Assembly (NCBI GenBank): GCA_014904985.1
Contig: MU129004.1
Location: 45,170-109,169, forward strand
Direction of reading: 5' to 3'
DNA: 64,000 nucleotides
Source of the DNA: Hydnum rufescens UP504
Lineage: Eukaryota; Basidiomycota; Agaricomycetes; Cantharellales; Hydnaceae
Position numbers and translations under genes: made by a program. The notes under the pieces were generated by a model that worked only from the letters and a program-made list of their open reading frames with translations, searched no databases and was not told the DNA's origin. This document shows, piece by piece, positions 24,560 to 37,000 of the stretch (positions within the stretch are counted from its first letter, which is position 1; each line of letters opens with the position of its first letter).

Positions 24560-24954
24560 TGTATTTGAGTGAACCACACAGTGTCCTCTTGCGCGTCGGA
24601 GGCAAACAAGGGCAAACAATCACACAACTGTCCGAGACGAATCGATAAATAAATTGCCCTACACCCAAAAATAAATTGGAACATTCTAGAAACACTTTAC
24701 AACTAATATAGAAAATGGTAATAACAAGACGAAATGCACCAGTCACTTGGCAGGTAAGCGTGAATCCTCTTGCAGGAAATGGCATTACGGGGAGAGGGAG
24801 GGACAGTATGTTTGAAGCAGCGGGGTGAAGAGAGTTGAGGTTCGAAACCATGGCGGTGCAGAGCGGGAGAACGACAAGCGAGATCGAAGAGGAGGGGGGG
24901 AGGACAATGGGGAGTCGGGTGACGCATTTCTGCGAGAGGACAATACAGGAGCGA
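24560..24954. other. Intergenic between kinase and Clp1-like gene
   Basis: Contains the 3' end of the Clp1-like transcription unit and the 5' region of the kinase. Several short frames but no family signature. Same orientation on both sides, so this holds one terminator and one promoter. Confidence 0.35.
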
Positions 24955-26212
24955 TCACCCCTGAGAGGTCGTAGTTGCAATTTCCCCGGCGCCAATCAGG
25001 ACGTCCCACGCATATTGCATGGCATGCCACAGACCGGGATCCTCGATGCCAAGCATGACAACGTTGGACCATAGTCCGTGGATGACCCGGAGCCGCTCAA
25101 CGAGCGTCGCGGGCGTGAATGTGTGAGCTAGTGCTCGGGAGACCTTCAAGTTGAAGTCTTCAACAGGAGTGGCGCTGGCAGAGTCTCGGGAAGGTATAGC
25201 GGATGGGGGGAGGGGAATCAGCATGCTCAGGAGATTACTGCTGTTTTTGCTGTATAAGTAGTTGAAAATGAACTTGAAAAGTTCGGGTTTGGGGAGGCGG
25301 ACAGCAACAACGGGAAGAGAGACCACAGTGGAGCTATTTGCTTTGACTTCTGGTGTAGGATTGGGTCGTTGCGGGAGAGGAGGGAGGTGGGCACAGTGGG
25401 TAACTAGGACGACATCGTGGAAAGGGAACATGGTGCCACTTTTGCCGTCGAGATCCATTGCAACAATGATGTGGGTCGGTAGACGACTCTTTTGGTCGCC
25501 AGATACGAGCAGAGTTAATTCCTCAGGGAGACTGCGGCAGTTAGGGGGCACAGGTGTAGCGGTAACGGCGGCAAGACCCTGTTCTAGCCTATGACGACAA
25601 GACGAGCGCGCGGTCAGTACAGAAAAGGTAATAGAGAGAGAAGTAATGACAGACGTTTTCTGCATGATTTTTCAGCTTGTGTCTGAGATATTCGATAGGA
25701 ATACCTAGGAGGTTTTTATCGACCGCAGCGATCGCAGCATCGCTTACGCGGGGGATGGGGGGTCGTGGAAGGCTACGAGGAAATTTGTACGACATGACAG
25801 GTTTGCTGGGACTAGCTGGAGCAGTTCGGCTCAACAGATGGGGTGATGATGATATTTCCGGTTTGCGACGAAGTGGAATCTCGGCGCACGGCACGCTGGG
25901 CGGCAGAATCTGCGGCAACAATAGGGTTCGAGACAGAGGCGGCGAGGCTCCCTCGTGCTGGCCGGGTGCGTCGCCTGCGCGGGGCGGAGGCGATTTTACG
26001 AGAGCTTCCTGATTTTCTTTGTCCTTGCCAAGGGTAATATTGGTGGTGGGCAACTGGGAGAGGGGCGAGAGAGGCATGGGGGCAAATAGTGCGGATGAAG
26101 GGGGGAGGTCAAGCGAATGGGGATATTCAAGGCGCGAGGGGGGTACATATAGTTGGCCAATCCAATCTGTCAAGGTGAAATCATGATGGGATTCGGACAC
26201 CACTCCAACCAT
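24955..26212 (-). CDS. Clp1-like protein, sexual-development regulator family
   Basis: Resembles Clp1 of Coprinopsis and Ustilago, which is needed for clamp-cell formation and dikaryon development downstream of the A mating-type locus. Exon 1, from the ATG at 26212, has DFTLTDWIGQLYVPPSRLEY, a Pro/Ser-rich low-complexity part, then PRPPIPRVSDAAIAAVDKNL and IPIEYLRHKLKNHAEN. After an intron (about 25,655 to 25,585) exon 2 has SLPEELTLLVSGD, VVLVTHCAHLPPLP, then LPKPELFKFIFNYLYSKN and GLWSNVVMLGIED to the stop at 24955. The VTHCAHLPPLP and YLY blocks are what I associate with Clp1. The donor and acceptor could be phased only as AAC/GTCTGTC to AACAG/GGT; other choices leave a one-base mismatch. 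Family assignment is from memory of these motifs and should be checked. Confidence 0.65.
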
Positions 26213-27371
26213 AATGAAAAAAAAGGCGGCATGGTTTCTTGACCCCCTTACTGCAAGTAGAAAAAACAAAACCCCAGATAAAGATGCGAGCAACGAAGGA
26301 GACCTAGTCCGGCTCTCAGTGCCTCGCGGGGCCAGAGGGGCTCAGTGTTGGCGGGGTTAGAGGAACGAGTTGGATATATCGGGTTGGTGTCAGACCTTCA
26401 TCAGTTCACACATCCGCCTAAACCATCCTTTTTGTTCAGGCGGGAAGTAGTTCCCGACACCATCAGCGACGAGGACGAGGACGAAAGACATGAAGCGTCT
26501 CCCAGTGAAACCGCATCAACGTCCTCCATCCCCCCTTTTGTTTACACGTCGAAAACATCTTTCGGCACCTTCCGATGCCAAAAATTTCTTGGTTCACTGA
26601 CACATTCTCTCCAGCGCTGGGCCAAAGCTCCTTGTTTTGCCTAATAGGTCCCAATATCATGGATTGTCTCTCGTCCAAACGAGTGATCTCTGCTTAATCA
26701 GCGCGACCATAGGAAATTGTATCGAGTTATCTCAGGCACCAAAAAGTGATTCTGTGTACGTTTACGTAATCGACTTGAAATCCAGTTCAGGAACGCCTTG
26801 TGGGGTATTCGGCATCTCGGCTGTATGGTTCATCGACAGGTGGTGTTATTGGGAGTCCCGTACCGTCCTATTTTCCGCTATCTTCTTCCTGGCATCTCCC
26901 AACATCCTCTCCTTTCATACTGCATAAGATTGTGGCCACGAAGCAAGCTACTTGAGGGGGAGGAACAAATTGAGGAGATCGGCAGTCAAGAGCAACACTT
27001 TTTCTGTCGTTTCCCCGATGATGTTTAAAAGTGAAGAGGATTAGACTTGAGTGGGCATTTCGCGTTGACATTGAGGATGTACACTCCGCGTCAACTTCGA
27101 GTTCGGCTTTCAATTGCCCTCCAAGAAAGAGAGAAAGAAGGAAGAATTCATCGAGTCCTCAGAATCGCTTGTGTTGGTTACCTCGCCCCGAGTACTCCGT
27201 GTAAGACGGATGCCGTATCCATGATTTTTATTGGGATTCAGGACACCTGGAATTGGGATTAATCCCACAACAACATAAAGAACAACGTTGAATCTTTACA
27301 CTAAGAATGCACAATCCATAGAAAACAACAAAAAAGGCAGAGGAAATTTAACATTTACTGGTCCGCGATCT
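26213..27371. other. Long intergenic region upstream of the Clp1-like gene
   Basis: About 1.1 kb without a supported gene. It separates the promoter side of the Clp1-like gene from the 3' end of the hydrolase gene. A developmental regulator would be expected to have a long control region, but no specific site could be assigned by eye. Confidence 0.35.
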
Positions 27372-28668
27372 TCAAGCGGCAGCAACCCTTGAGGCGTTGT
27401 CGAAGAATGTGGAGAGTCTTCCATAAACTTCGGCATACGCGGCGTAATTATCCTCCCGATCGAGCCAAGCGTGAGCACCTGGAATAGAATGTGTGGGTAT
27501 TTCCTGCGATGAGCGTGGCAATGTCAGTGCCATGGCTTACCGGACCATCCATGGTGCCTGGGAGACGACAATGAAAACATGTTTAGCTCCAAGAATCTCA
27601 TTGGAAACAGGCAAAAAACACACATGTTATTGAAGTGCTTGAAGTCACTTGCCGCGCCGAAAGGTTTCGCCTTGGTATTCTTGACGATAGTTTCAGCCTA
27701 GTCGACAGGGAGTATGAGATTAGGTCAATGACTTCAAGATTCGGAGGCAGAGTGCAGGGCTTACGAGCTCGGCTTGATCATCTTTGCTGGGGTATAGAGC
27801 CACCGGGACCAACAAGTTATCTCCGTCAGTTTGGTTGAGAGCTCTACACATCTGGAACGTCAGCTGCAACTTTATTAATTGGAAGGAGACAGGATCGCCA
27901 ACGCGGGATGATTGGAGGCCACGGCATCAAGCTCCTTGGCTGGAGACCGACCAACATTGAGAACGAGTCTTCCACCCCTGGACGAACAATCGGAGTGAGC
28001 CTAAAGGATTGACCCAGGCGATAGACACCGTGTATTACCAGCAGAGACCAATAGCCTGGAGACAGCGCTCGACAGGTGAGTATGATATAAGCAAGAGGCA
28101 CTAGGGCGGGCCACGCACACCGACAAAAGTCTTCCCCTCAGCCTTGAGAGCCACGGCAACTCTCTTTATCTCAGCAACACGATCGTCCAGGTACTTGGGA
28201 GCGAAGAACTGTTCGGCGACCTCCTTGCGAACGTTGGCATCGGGAGGAGGGTTAAGGTACCTAGTCGAGTCGTACGGTTTTCCGTGGGCAAAGTCAGGCA
28301 TCACGACTTTGGCATTCAGACGATCCGCGAGAATATCAGCGGCCTGCTGGGTGGTTGGGAAAAACCTATCATTAGAGTGGAATCCGATTATGGGTTCACG
28401 CCGATTGTTAGGTAGAGGGGTCGAAGACATACCCAAAGATATCATAGCTACGCAGGGAGAGAAAGGGTCAGGTCGCCGATTCCAACTAGGCGAGTAAGGG
28501 AAGGTTGAACAGTTACGTGAAGATGATTGCACGTTTGGTATCGTTGGGACCGACAATGTAGGCCTTGTCGAAGCCGGCGTACGGGGCGTACGTGCCTTTG
28601 AGAGTATATTCGCGACTGACGGTGGCAGGCTCAGCGCAACAGGCTCGAGTGATGCCGGCTTCAGCCAT
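27372..28668 (-). CDS. Dienelactone hydrolase family protein
   Basis: Alpha/beta-hydrolase of the DLH family, cytosolic. Exon 1, from the ATG at 28668, reads MAEAGITRACCAEPATVSRE and continues with YAGFDKAYIVGPNDTKRAII. Later exons give YDIFGFFPTTQQAADILADR, KVVMPDFAHGKPYD, the nucleophile region GAIGLCWGGRLVLNV (catalytic Cys in GxCxG), HPALAILSPSN, NLLVPVALYPSKDD with the Asp region, and the final exon HAWLDREDNYAAYAEVYGRL with the His region, stopping at 27372. All exons join in frame through GT-AG introns (for example after YDIFG and after KTFVG). Fungal members are common and mostly uncharacterised; their lactone or ester substrate cannot be told from sequence. The gene appears intact. 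Confidence 0.88.
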
Positions 28669-29614
28669 CTTAGCGATCAATTCGATGGTGAATCGGCAAT
28701 CCCAACAATTGCCTCCGTAATGATGTCACGCTAACTCCAGCTTCTCTGTCGACCACGACAGCGACCGTTACGCCCGACCAACGTCCATCCCGACGACGGC
28801 CACCGAATACGAGTATATCTTTTCCCCATGCCTAATGGCTAGAAGCAGCCCACACTTCAAACTTTCCGTACTGCCGCCCGCCGGCGACACTCGCCAACTG
28901 GCTTTCCCCTCCCCGGCAGATCTCCCAAACCCATGTACGATAGGCACGTGGCCCTTAATATGATGGGCAATTCTGGTGAAGTGGGCGTGAAGTTGCGAGT
29001 CCCAGGAAATTGCCATAACATCTGATGCCTAGTTGCGGCCCTCACGATCCAATCCGGATCCTAATCCCCTTGTAAGCAGTAGACATTGAGGATGTTTTTA
29101 TTTTTTGGGTCAACGCCAAAGTATCGACAACGAGGAAAGTTGTTCTCTAGGAAGGGTACAGTAGGGCAGTTGCAGCAGTGGGAGAACGCTAGGCGCCAGG
29201 GAGATGCCCATCATCGAGGTTATAGTGGGATGTTTGGGGGGGGTGTCATGAGGGGGGATGATAGCCATTGGTCCACCCGCTTGCATGCGCCTGCTCCCGC
29301 GCTTGGTCTGTGGAAAAGTGGTGATATACAAAGGTGAGAGTCAACTACTGAAGTGTTATTCCTCTGACCATCCATCCCGAACAGCAAAAGGCACGATCTG
29401 GTGCATTTAATTTGGAGGAACGGTGTCCGCCCTCAGGACCTACAGTCTCTCGATTTTTGGATTCTTTGGTGAGGGCTGGAAGCAACTTTGCGGTAGTTGC
29501 CGATTGACTCGCACAGCCGCTCCTTGGACTCATAATAATTCTATCCCTCATTTTCGGGCGACATCCTTTGGCCTAGTCTTTCGCTGTGAAAACTTGAATA
29601 GGTGAAATTTCGCT
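28669..29614. other. Intergenic, divergent promoters of the hydrolase and HIS1
   Basis: Neither the minus frame 28768-29016 nor the plus frame 29423-29605 shows a family. The two flanking genes point away from each other, so both promoters lie here. Confidence 0.4.
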
Positions 29615-31073
29615 ATGTCTGCGCTCATGGAGTCTATAAAGGACCGTCTCCTCTTCGCAATCCCGAAGAAAGGTATTTATTCCGCTTGCTGTAGCGCCTT
29701 CTCCATTTTTGAAAACAGCATTGTCTATCAAGGGAGACTGTTCGAAACGTGCAATGAACTATTGGCCGGTAAGTCTATGATGCTCTCGATAACATCCACA
29801 TCTACAATGCACGCGCCCTTCCACCACGGTGCATGGTAGTTGTGATCCTGGCTTAATTATTGACGGATGCTGTTCCTCGCTGGGCAGGTGCGGACTTCCA
29901 GTTCTTCCGTTCGAACCGGTTAGATGTCTGCCTTGTCCAGAACCATCCGATCGCCTTGTTGAGTGACTCGTACCTTTCCTTTCTACCGTTCATGCAACGC
30001 TCATGTTCGCCAACTCCCACCCATGGCATCAACGATCACACATAACCTGTTTTTGTGTTGTTTGCGTATTTACATGTTCTCCTGGGGGTTGACGACAGAG
30101 TATTCCTCCCCGCATCTGACATCCCGCGTTTTGTCGGCGAGGGGAATGTCGACATCGGGATCACGGGCCAGGATCGGATCGAAGAGTCCCAGATGTGGCC
30201 CCATGTGAACGAGGTATTGAAACTCGGCTTTGGCAAGTGCAAGCTTCAAGTGCAGGTGCCCGAACATGGTACTATACAGAGTGTGGAGGACCTCGCGGGG
30301 AAGCGCGTCGCGACGAGTTTTTCAAATATTGGGGGCGGATATTTCAGGGAGGTGGATAGGCGGGTGGGGGAGGAGAGGGGAATGCTGGTGGAGACGAAGA
30401 TTGAGTATGTGGGCGGGAGTGTGGAGGCTGCGTGTGCCCTTGGTTTGGCGGAAGGTATTGGTGAGACTTTTTTCCCCGCTTTTTCGACAGTGTTTTGGTG
30501 TTTGGAGTGTGAGCTGCTTACAATGTTTTTCCTTATTCTTTTTGGGAATTGCTGGTGGTGGACTCTTTCGGTGCAGTGGATCTGGTTGGTGCGTCCCCCT
30601 CCACCACGCAACCCATCTGGGCTCGTGCTTGCATTTCACTCATGATCCATCTGCTTACACGGACTCTTGCCTTCCCAGAGTCCGGCGAGACTATGCGTGC
30701 CGCAGGGCTGCATCCGATAGCGACTGTGATTCCCACCGAAGCAGTCCTCATCACCTCGAAAAAGAGAATTGCTGAAGGCCCCAAGGCCTCGTTCGCGCCG
30801 CTCATCCGGCTCATCATCTCGCGTCTTGCAGGCGTCGTCGCTTCGCGCAAGTTCGTGCTACTAGCATACAACATTCCTAGAGAGAAGCTAGTGGAAGCGA
30901 GCTTGGTCACGCCTGGACAACGCTCCCCAACGGTGAGTTCACTTGAGGAGACGGGCTGGGTCGCTGTGAATGTAATGGTGGAGCGGGCGAAGGTGGCTCA
31001 AGTTATGGATCAGCTGCAGGAGATCGGTGCGGTGGATTTACTTGTTACCAAGCTGGAAAATTGTAGAATCTAG
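29615..31073 (+). CDS. HIS1: ATP phosphoribosyltransferase
   Basis: First enzyme of histidine synthesis (ATP + PRPP to phosphoribosyl-ATP), cytosolic, feedback-inhibited by histidine in the long form. Six exons were placed: 29615-29672, 29733-29768, 29888-29957, 30099-30460, 30577-30588 (12 nt) and 30679-31073, all with GT-AG introns and constant frame. Blocks in order: LLFAIPKKGRLFETC, ADFQFFRSNRLDVCLVQNHP, PRFVGEGNVDIGITGQDRIE, KLQVQVPEHGTIQSVEDLAG, KIEYVGGSVEAACALGLAEG, IVDLVESGETMRAAGL, and a C-terminal ACT-like regulatory part (HPIATVIPTEAVL to DLLVTKLENCRI). The presence of this last part marks the long, hexameric, histidine-regulated form. The 12-nt exon encodes part of the conserved VDLVESG motif. 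Gene is intact. Confidence 0.95.
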
Positions 31074-31325
31074 AGGTGGTCCAGGATAGAGAACATTGGA
31101 ACCTTGACACCACCATGACCAAAATCTTTATCTTATTGTTCTATGCAATTTAGATCACCAGAAGAGCGTGAGCGTGTATATAATTTGTATTCTGTGTAAG
31201 TGTGAAAGGCACCGAGAGCAGCCTTCTGAACTATCCACACGTGGTGATAGTAAGAGTGCAAACGAAAAGGACTGGAAGAGTTTAAATTGTATTGACACGT
31301 GATTGGCAATTTTGTCTTCATTCAA

Positions 31326-33817
31326 ATGTCTGCTCGTCTGGCGCCGTTACGATTGCCTTCGTCGGGGGCACCAACGGCACTTAATTCGCTGCGAATATGG
31401 GAGGAGGTAACTTGTTCACGGCGTCTATTTCATGCATCGCCCTCCATCAGTCGCAGTAGCAAAGACTACAGGAAATATCTCAAAGCCGGGGAGAAAGCCC
31501 GGGATTCTCTCTGGACGCCTCTGAATGGGTATTCATCAGCAAACAAGGGCCGTTACCCCATTACTGTGATTCCAAACCCACGAAAGAAAAGGCGGTTGGA
31601 TAGTGGCAGCATCCTCCGCGACCTCAGAAGTGGCCTATTCGATTGGTGTAGGTCCACTAAGGTCCACCAGACGATCGTCTCTCTGGGTGTAGAAAATGAC
31701 GCTGCATCATCCCTCTTACAATCTTTCGAGGTCGCCGCGCGTGCCGAACTCACAGACCGCGAATCATGCCACGACCAAAGACCGATGGCACTTGCCCAAT
31801 CTCGAATCTGCATTTGATACCGATTACGAACGTGCACTACATAAAGCGTATCTAAATCGTCTCCTTGACTATGCCGTATCTAATAACGAGTACTCGTCCG
31901 CGCAACTAAATCCCCTTGCCCAAGTCCGAAAGATTACGGATATGCGTTTCCCAGCCGAATGGTATCCCAAGGCACGCTCCGTTAAACGAAAAATAATTAT
32001 GCACGTCGGCCCTACAAATAGTGGGAAAACGTATAATGCATTGCGCGCCCTCGCTGCTGCGAGGTCAGGGGTATACGCAGGTCCACTACGTCTCCTCGCA
32101 CATGAAGTTTGGGAGCGCCTCAATAATGGCTCCATCAGTGTCCCCGAAAAGATACTGGGCTCGATCTTCTAGATAATGCCAATCTCCCTCCTCCCAGAGA
32201 AAACCCCCTCGAAGCGCCCAGTCGTGGCCGGGCATGTAACCTCCTCACAGGGGAGGAACAGCGCGTCGTCGACCCGGAGGCAGGGACTTGTGAGCTGTAC
32301 TATTGAAATGCTGCCCGTTCATACATTCTACGACGTCGCCGTCATCGACGAGATTCAAATGCTCGGGGATCCCGAGCGGGGTCTTTCATGGACGCATGCC
32401 CTGCTCTCGGTGTGCGCAAGCGAAGTGCATCTATGCGGTGAGGCGACCGTCGTGGATCTCGTGCGGCGAATCGCTTCAGAAACGGGGGACGAATTGGTCG
32501 TGAACGAGTACCAACGCCTCACGCCCCTCGTCGTGTCTCCTAGCTTGGATGGCGATCTCTCTCTCGTTACCAAGGGCGACTGCGTGGTCTCCTTCTCAAG
32601 ATCAAAAATCTTCGACCTTAAACAGTCCATAGAGCGCAAGACGGGTTTGAAGTGTGCCGTAGCATACGGTCGCTTGCCTCCTGAGGTCAGAAGCGAGCAG
32701 GCACAATACTTCAATGATCCAGAGAGTGGTTTCGATGTTATGGTTGCGAGCGATGCCGTCGGTATGGGCCTCAACCTGTGCGCATTCCCCCCTTTTTCGA
32801 ATATTATATCCACTATGTACTAATTGACCTTCCGGATGTGCACCTGCTCCGTTACGCCTCAGAAAAATCAAGCGCGTCATATTCTCTAATATGTCTAAAT
32901 GGAACGGGAAAGAGATCCAGGCCCTCTCTGTCAGCCAAACGAAACAAATAGCAGGTCGGGCAGGGCGCTTCGGTCTGCATTCCACCAGTACCGTCGGCGA
33001 GGTGACGACTCTCATGGCGGACGAACTCCCCCGACTGCGCAAAGCCATGAACTCAGTGAACCCGCCGATTTCCAAGGCCATCCTACTGATTGACCTGGAC
33101 CGCCTCCAGGTCTTATATAACACCCTCCCTCCTGGGACCGGCATCACCGGGTTGTACGATGTGCTAGACCAGCTCGCGCTCCCAGGGACCAACTACTCAC
33201 CACATGGCTTCTTCAACTTCACTGCCGCGGCGCAGTTCATCGATCGCGAAGTGCGCGGGGCATCCTTCCAAGAGTGCATGAAGATCATGAACTCGCCGAC
33301 GGCGTGGAGCGAGCCGGCGATTGCAGAAGTGACCTCGGTATTCATCCAAACGTATCTGCGTGACATCTCGGTCGACCTGTCACGCATTCTCACCCAGAAC
33401 GGGAGCATGGACGCTCTGCGCACTTCGCAGAGTCTAGAGAAGAAGGACGCAATGAAGCTGGATGCCACCTCACTGGTCTCGGATGACCACTCCTCGGGGG
33501 TCGTCAAGAGCGAGAAATCAAAGCAAGAGCGATATCAGCTGCTCAGTGTGCTCGAGCTGATGCACAAGACCCTCGGTCTCTATCTCTGGTTCTCTTATCG
33601 TCTTCCCCTCGGGTTTAGTCAGCAGTCATTGGCATTCGAATTAAAGGAAGAGGTCGAGAGGTCGATTGACTATCTCCTTAACACCGTGATCTCTGCCAAG
33701 AAACGAGATCGCCTAGATTCTGAAGTGGCGCATTTGGAAAGATCAACTGCGCCAAAGGGATTCACTTGGGAACAGGGGGCCATTGCCAAGAGTAAAGCCG
33801 CACACTCGATCTTCTGA
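31326..33817 (+). CDS. SUV3: Mitochondrial ATP-dependent RNA helicase SUV3
   Basis: DExH-box helicase of the mitochondrial RNA degradosome. The N terminus (MSARLAPLRLPSSGAP to RRLFHASPSI) looks like a mitochondrial presequence. Helicase motifs in order: GPTNSGKTYNALRAL (motif I), YAGPLRLLAHEVWERL (Ia), VAVIDEIQMLGDPERG (II), EVHLCGEATVVDL (III), VVSFSRSKIFDLK (IV), VASDAVGMGLNL (V) and QIAGRAGRFGLH (VI), then the SUV3 C-terminal domain to 33817. A clean GT-AG intron at 32778-32862 joins GLNL to KIKRVIF. Reading through also needs frame changes near 31,750-31,800, near 32,135-32,170 (before DNANLPPPREN), and at about 32,285 (between VVDPEAG and LVSCTIEML). No plausible intron explains the last one. 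Because SUV3 is normally single-copy, these may be base-level assembly errors. Confidence 0.88.
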
Positions 33818-34097
33818 GTCTGAGTGTTCGCTCAACAGCTTCTGGAATTATTGGTTCCCTGCGTTTGCTGTTATGTCCCTCTACTGTTTGCAACACGCAT
33901 CATAATTAATCCTAATTCAATGGTGTCCATGGATGGCAGTAACAGAACAAGTTAACTTAATGTATGAGAAAGATGAAAGTCCGTCCAAGAACTGCGAGGC
34001 TCCCGGTGCTCTTGTCATATATGACAGTCTCATTGAGATGTCGGCCAAAAAGGAAGAAAAAAAAGAGAAGAGAAGAAAGAAGGAAAGCTCAAGTCCA
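33818..34097. other. Convergent 3' ends of SUV3 and the intersectin-like gene
   Basis: About 280 bases between two stops on opposite strands. A purine-rich run near 34,050-34,085 is the only notable sequence. No gene. Confidence 0.4.
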
Positions 34098-37000
34098 TTA
34101 ATGAGCATGTGCTGCTGCCCTTGCCGCATTCTTGCATTGCGTCACAGCGTTGTTCATAGCCTTGATCCACTCTTGACAGCTTCTGGGCGTGGGTGCACGT
34201 AGCCGGATCGCATCTCCTCCCCGGGGATACAAAACCGAAACCTGGAATTCATCTGGTAGGCGAAGGTTCATAAACACCAAAGCCAAATGAAAGCAAATTG
34301 GGAAGTTGTCCCTCACCCTTCTGGTGTCCAATCTGTGTAACTTGCATCTCAGATAAAGGGATAGGCTTGAGGTAATAAGGCGCGTCAACTTGATTCCGGC
34401 CCTGAAAGACAAAAGACATACCATCCGATACAGCGAGCGCGCTGCTGCATCGGTGAGTACCAAGATATCGGAGCAGAGAAACACACGCAATTCTCTGCCA
34501 CTTTTGGATTTGCACAAAATGCCCTCCTTCAGCAGCTTCCTGGGACCCATATAGCGCGTGGTCGCGGTAAGATCCAACCGCCTGAATCATGTAGAACATT
34601 CAGCGATGAAACCGCGGAAACGCTTCCGTTGGTCGCCCTCACATACCCTTGGCCGATCCATAGATCCTTCGATATCACTGCCAATCGCTCTTGGCCCTCA
34701 CGCTCTCGAATGTGTTCGTTGATGTCTTCCAAGATAGCTTCTACCTTGCTGATTGCAGCTTCGATGCTGGAGTAGTCGCGGTCGGGGAGAGTATTGTTCA
34801 ATATCTAATCATTTGATTATAAGTTGTCAAAAATATGCAGGGTGACAAGAAGATCCGCAGTATTTGACCTGGCGCATAAGTAGTGGATATCTTGTGATGC
34901 GTTGCATAGGTATGAGGAGATAACTCGACAGATCAAGATTGCGCGCTTCTGGGCCATTCCGTAGGGTCTGAATCATAGTTCGATGAGTTGGTCAAATGGA
35001 GGCCACGACATGCTGTCTCATACCGTAAGTTGAGCGTCTAGATCCGGCCTAGTGCTTCGTAATGATTGTAGAAGTTTGATTGCGGGTCCGTGTTTGGTAC
35101 AATAATCCTGAGAAGGGACAAGCGTCAGCTGGATAGACAAGTCACTGTACATGCGGGAACGTACTGAATAAATTTTGAAGTTGGGTGTGTGTGTTCGTAA
35201 AATATCCCCAATGGTATCAATATATAACCGAGAATCTCGTTGCCTCTCTTCAAGAGAGCTCAAAAACGCCTGGATATATAGGTATGGTTAGCCATGCAGA
35301 TCATGTAGGTGCCCACAGGATGAAATCCCTTACAGTATTACAGAGGAGTATTTCTTCGATGTTCCCGAAAACTCCACTTGATTCTTGCTCATTCAGAATG
35401 TTTAGCAATGGTGCGTAAAATGTCTTGTCGCTTCACGGTTAGAATTGACTAATGAGAATCAGCAGGATGGGACACCTACCCGCACGACAAGCTGCAAATC
35501 CCGAACATAAGCGCCTTCAGTATTGATAAGCTCGAACATAGCCTAAATTACCCATTAACCGAAACAATGAGCGATACCATGAACAAAAATCGGCCAGAAA
35601 ATGACCAAACCTCTTGACGCTTCCGCTCCCCTGGAGGGATTTCATCCAATACAGATTTATCGACTAGGCTACCCCAAGACTTACGCAGAATTTCAGCGGC
35701 CAGCATAAGGTACCAACCGTAGAAATGAACTACTTACTATTCCGAAAGACACCGTGGGGCTATGTTCGCGGCTAATACTGGGATCGACTGCAGTAATAAT
35801 TGGGCCAGAGATATTGGCTGTCCGTCTTTCCCCAGAAGTCGAGGCAGCTATTTGTGTGGATCCCAGTCCAAAGAAACTGAGCAGGGAACTGCTGGTCTTC
35901 CCTGTGTCGCTTTCTCTAGTAAGGGACGGAGTAAGAGAATGAGATACGCTGGGAGGAGATCCTGGGGCAGTCTCTACTGAAGCAACAGAAACGACGGAGA
36001 ATCGGTTAGTGTTCGGCTGTTGCTGTTTAAATTGTTCGTATCTGGAAAAGGCATCGTCGGCTTCAAGAATCGAATCTATAGACGATGGGGGAGGCGGCGG
36101 TAGGTTCCGCTCTTCATTATTAGATCCGCTTTTCTTGAGCTTTGGAACTGGAGGCAGCGCTTTCCCTCTACCAGCACGTTTCTTACTTGGTCTTCTCCGA
36201 GGCGGAACTGGAGGCAGGGTGGAGACGTCATGCATGATAATCAGGCCGGCTGCTTCAAGTACGCGTCTTCTTTCGTCTTCTCTTGGTCGGAGTTCTTCTG
36301 CAGACCGCGTGTCTGCTTCGCCTCCATCATCCAGTTCGTTGTCAGAGTCGGAATCGAATGACCTGTAATCAGACGTGTCTGAGTCATCAGCCACGTGGTC
36401 TCCTCCATCTGAAGGTTCCGGGGCCGCACGCTCGATCCCATGATCGATATCTTCAGTTGAGGCGTTAGCTTTCGATCCATCAGAATCAAGCCCAGAATAT
36501 GAAGCCGAGGCCCTGAGGGCATCAGGAAATGGACGCGCCATATCTGAAATATTGAGAAACGATTGATATTCGGTCGTCGACGCGGCAGGATATACAAGCA
36601 ATTCGAAAAGAAGAAAAAAAGATACTTTAGCCTACGTCCCAATCATCGACGACGAAGGAAAGAGAGTGAACATGGAACACTCAATGAAGATGGCAAGCGC
36701 TGACTAACCACTTGCACCAAGGAGCTCGAAATAAGCAGCAGGGACGATAAAGATCACACCATCCTTCTCGGCTTTCCACCAATCCCCCTCTAATCTATCC
36801 ACTATGGAGAGTATCTCCCCTTCAGCGAATGGCAACTCATCAGCGGTACCACCAACGTAAGTATATAACGCTTTCGCATCCAAGGCTGTTCATGGACGGA
36901 TATGAGAAAGCACAATGCGAAAGTGCAGTCAAATAACGAGCAACGGACCTTGATCAATTATTGTGACATAGCTACTAGGAAAAAATCCCTTTTGATTATT

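Noticed and set aside
25262..26037. Plus-strand ORFs across the Clp1-like gene
   Set aside because: Antisense shadows; the minus-strand reading carries the family-like blocks and the splice signals.
32355..33192. Minus-strand ORFs over SUV3 (152 and 196 codons)
   Set aside because: Shadows of the helicase exons, which show motifs II-VI on the plus strand.
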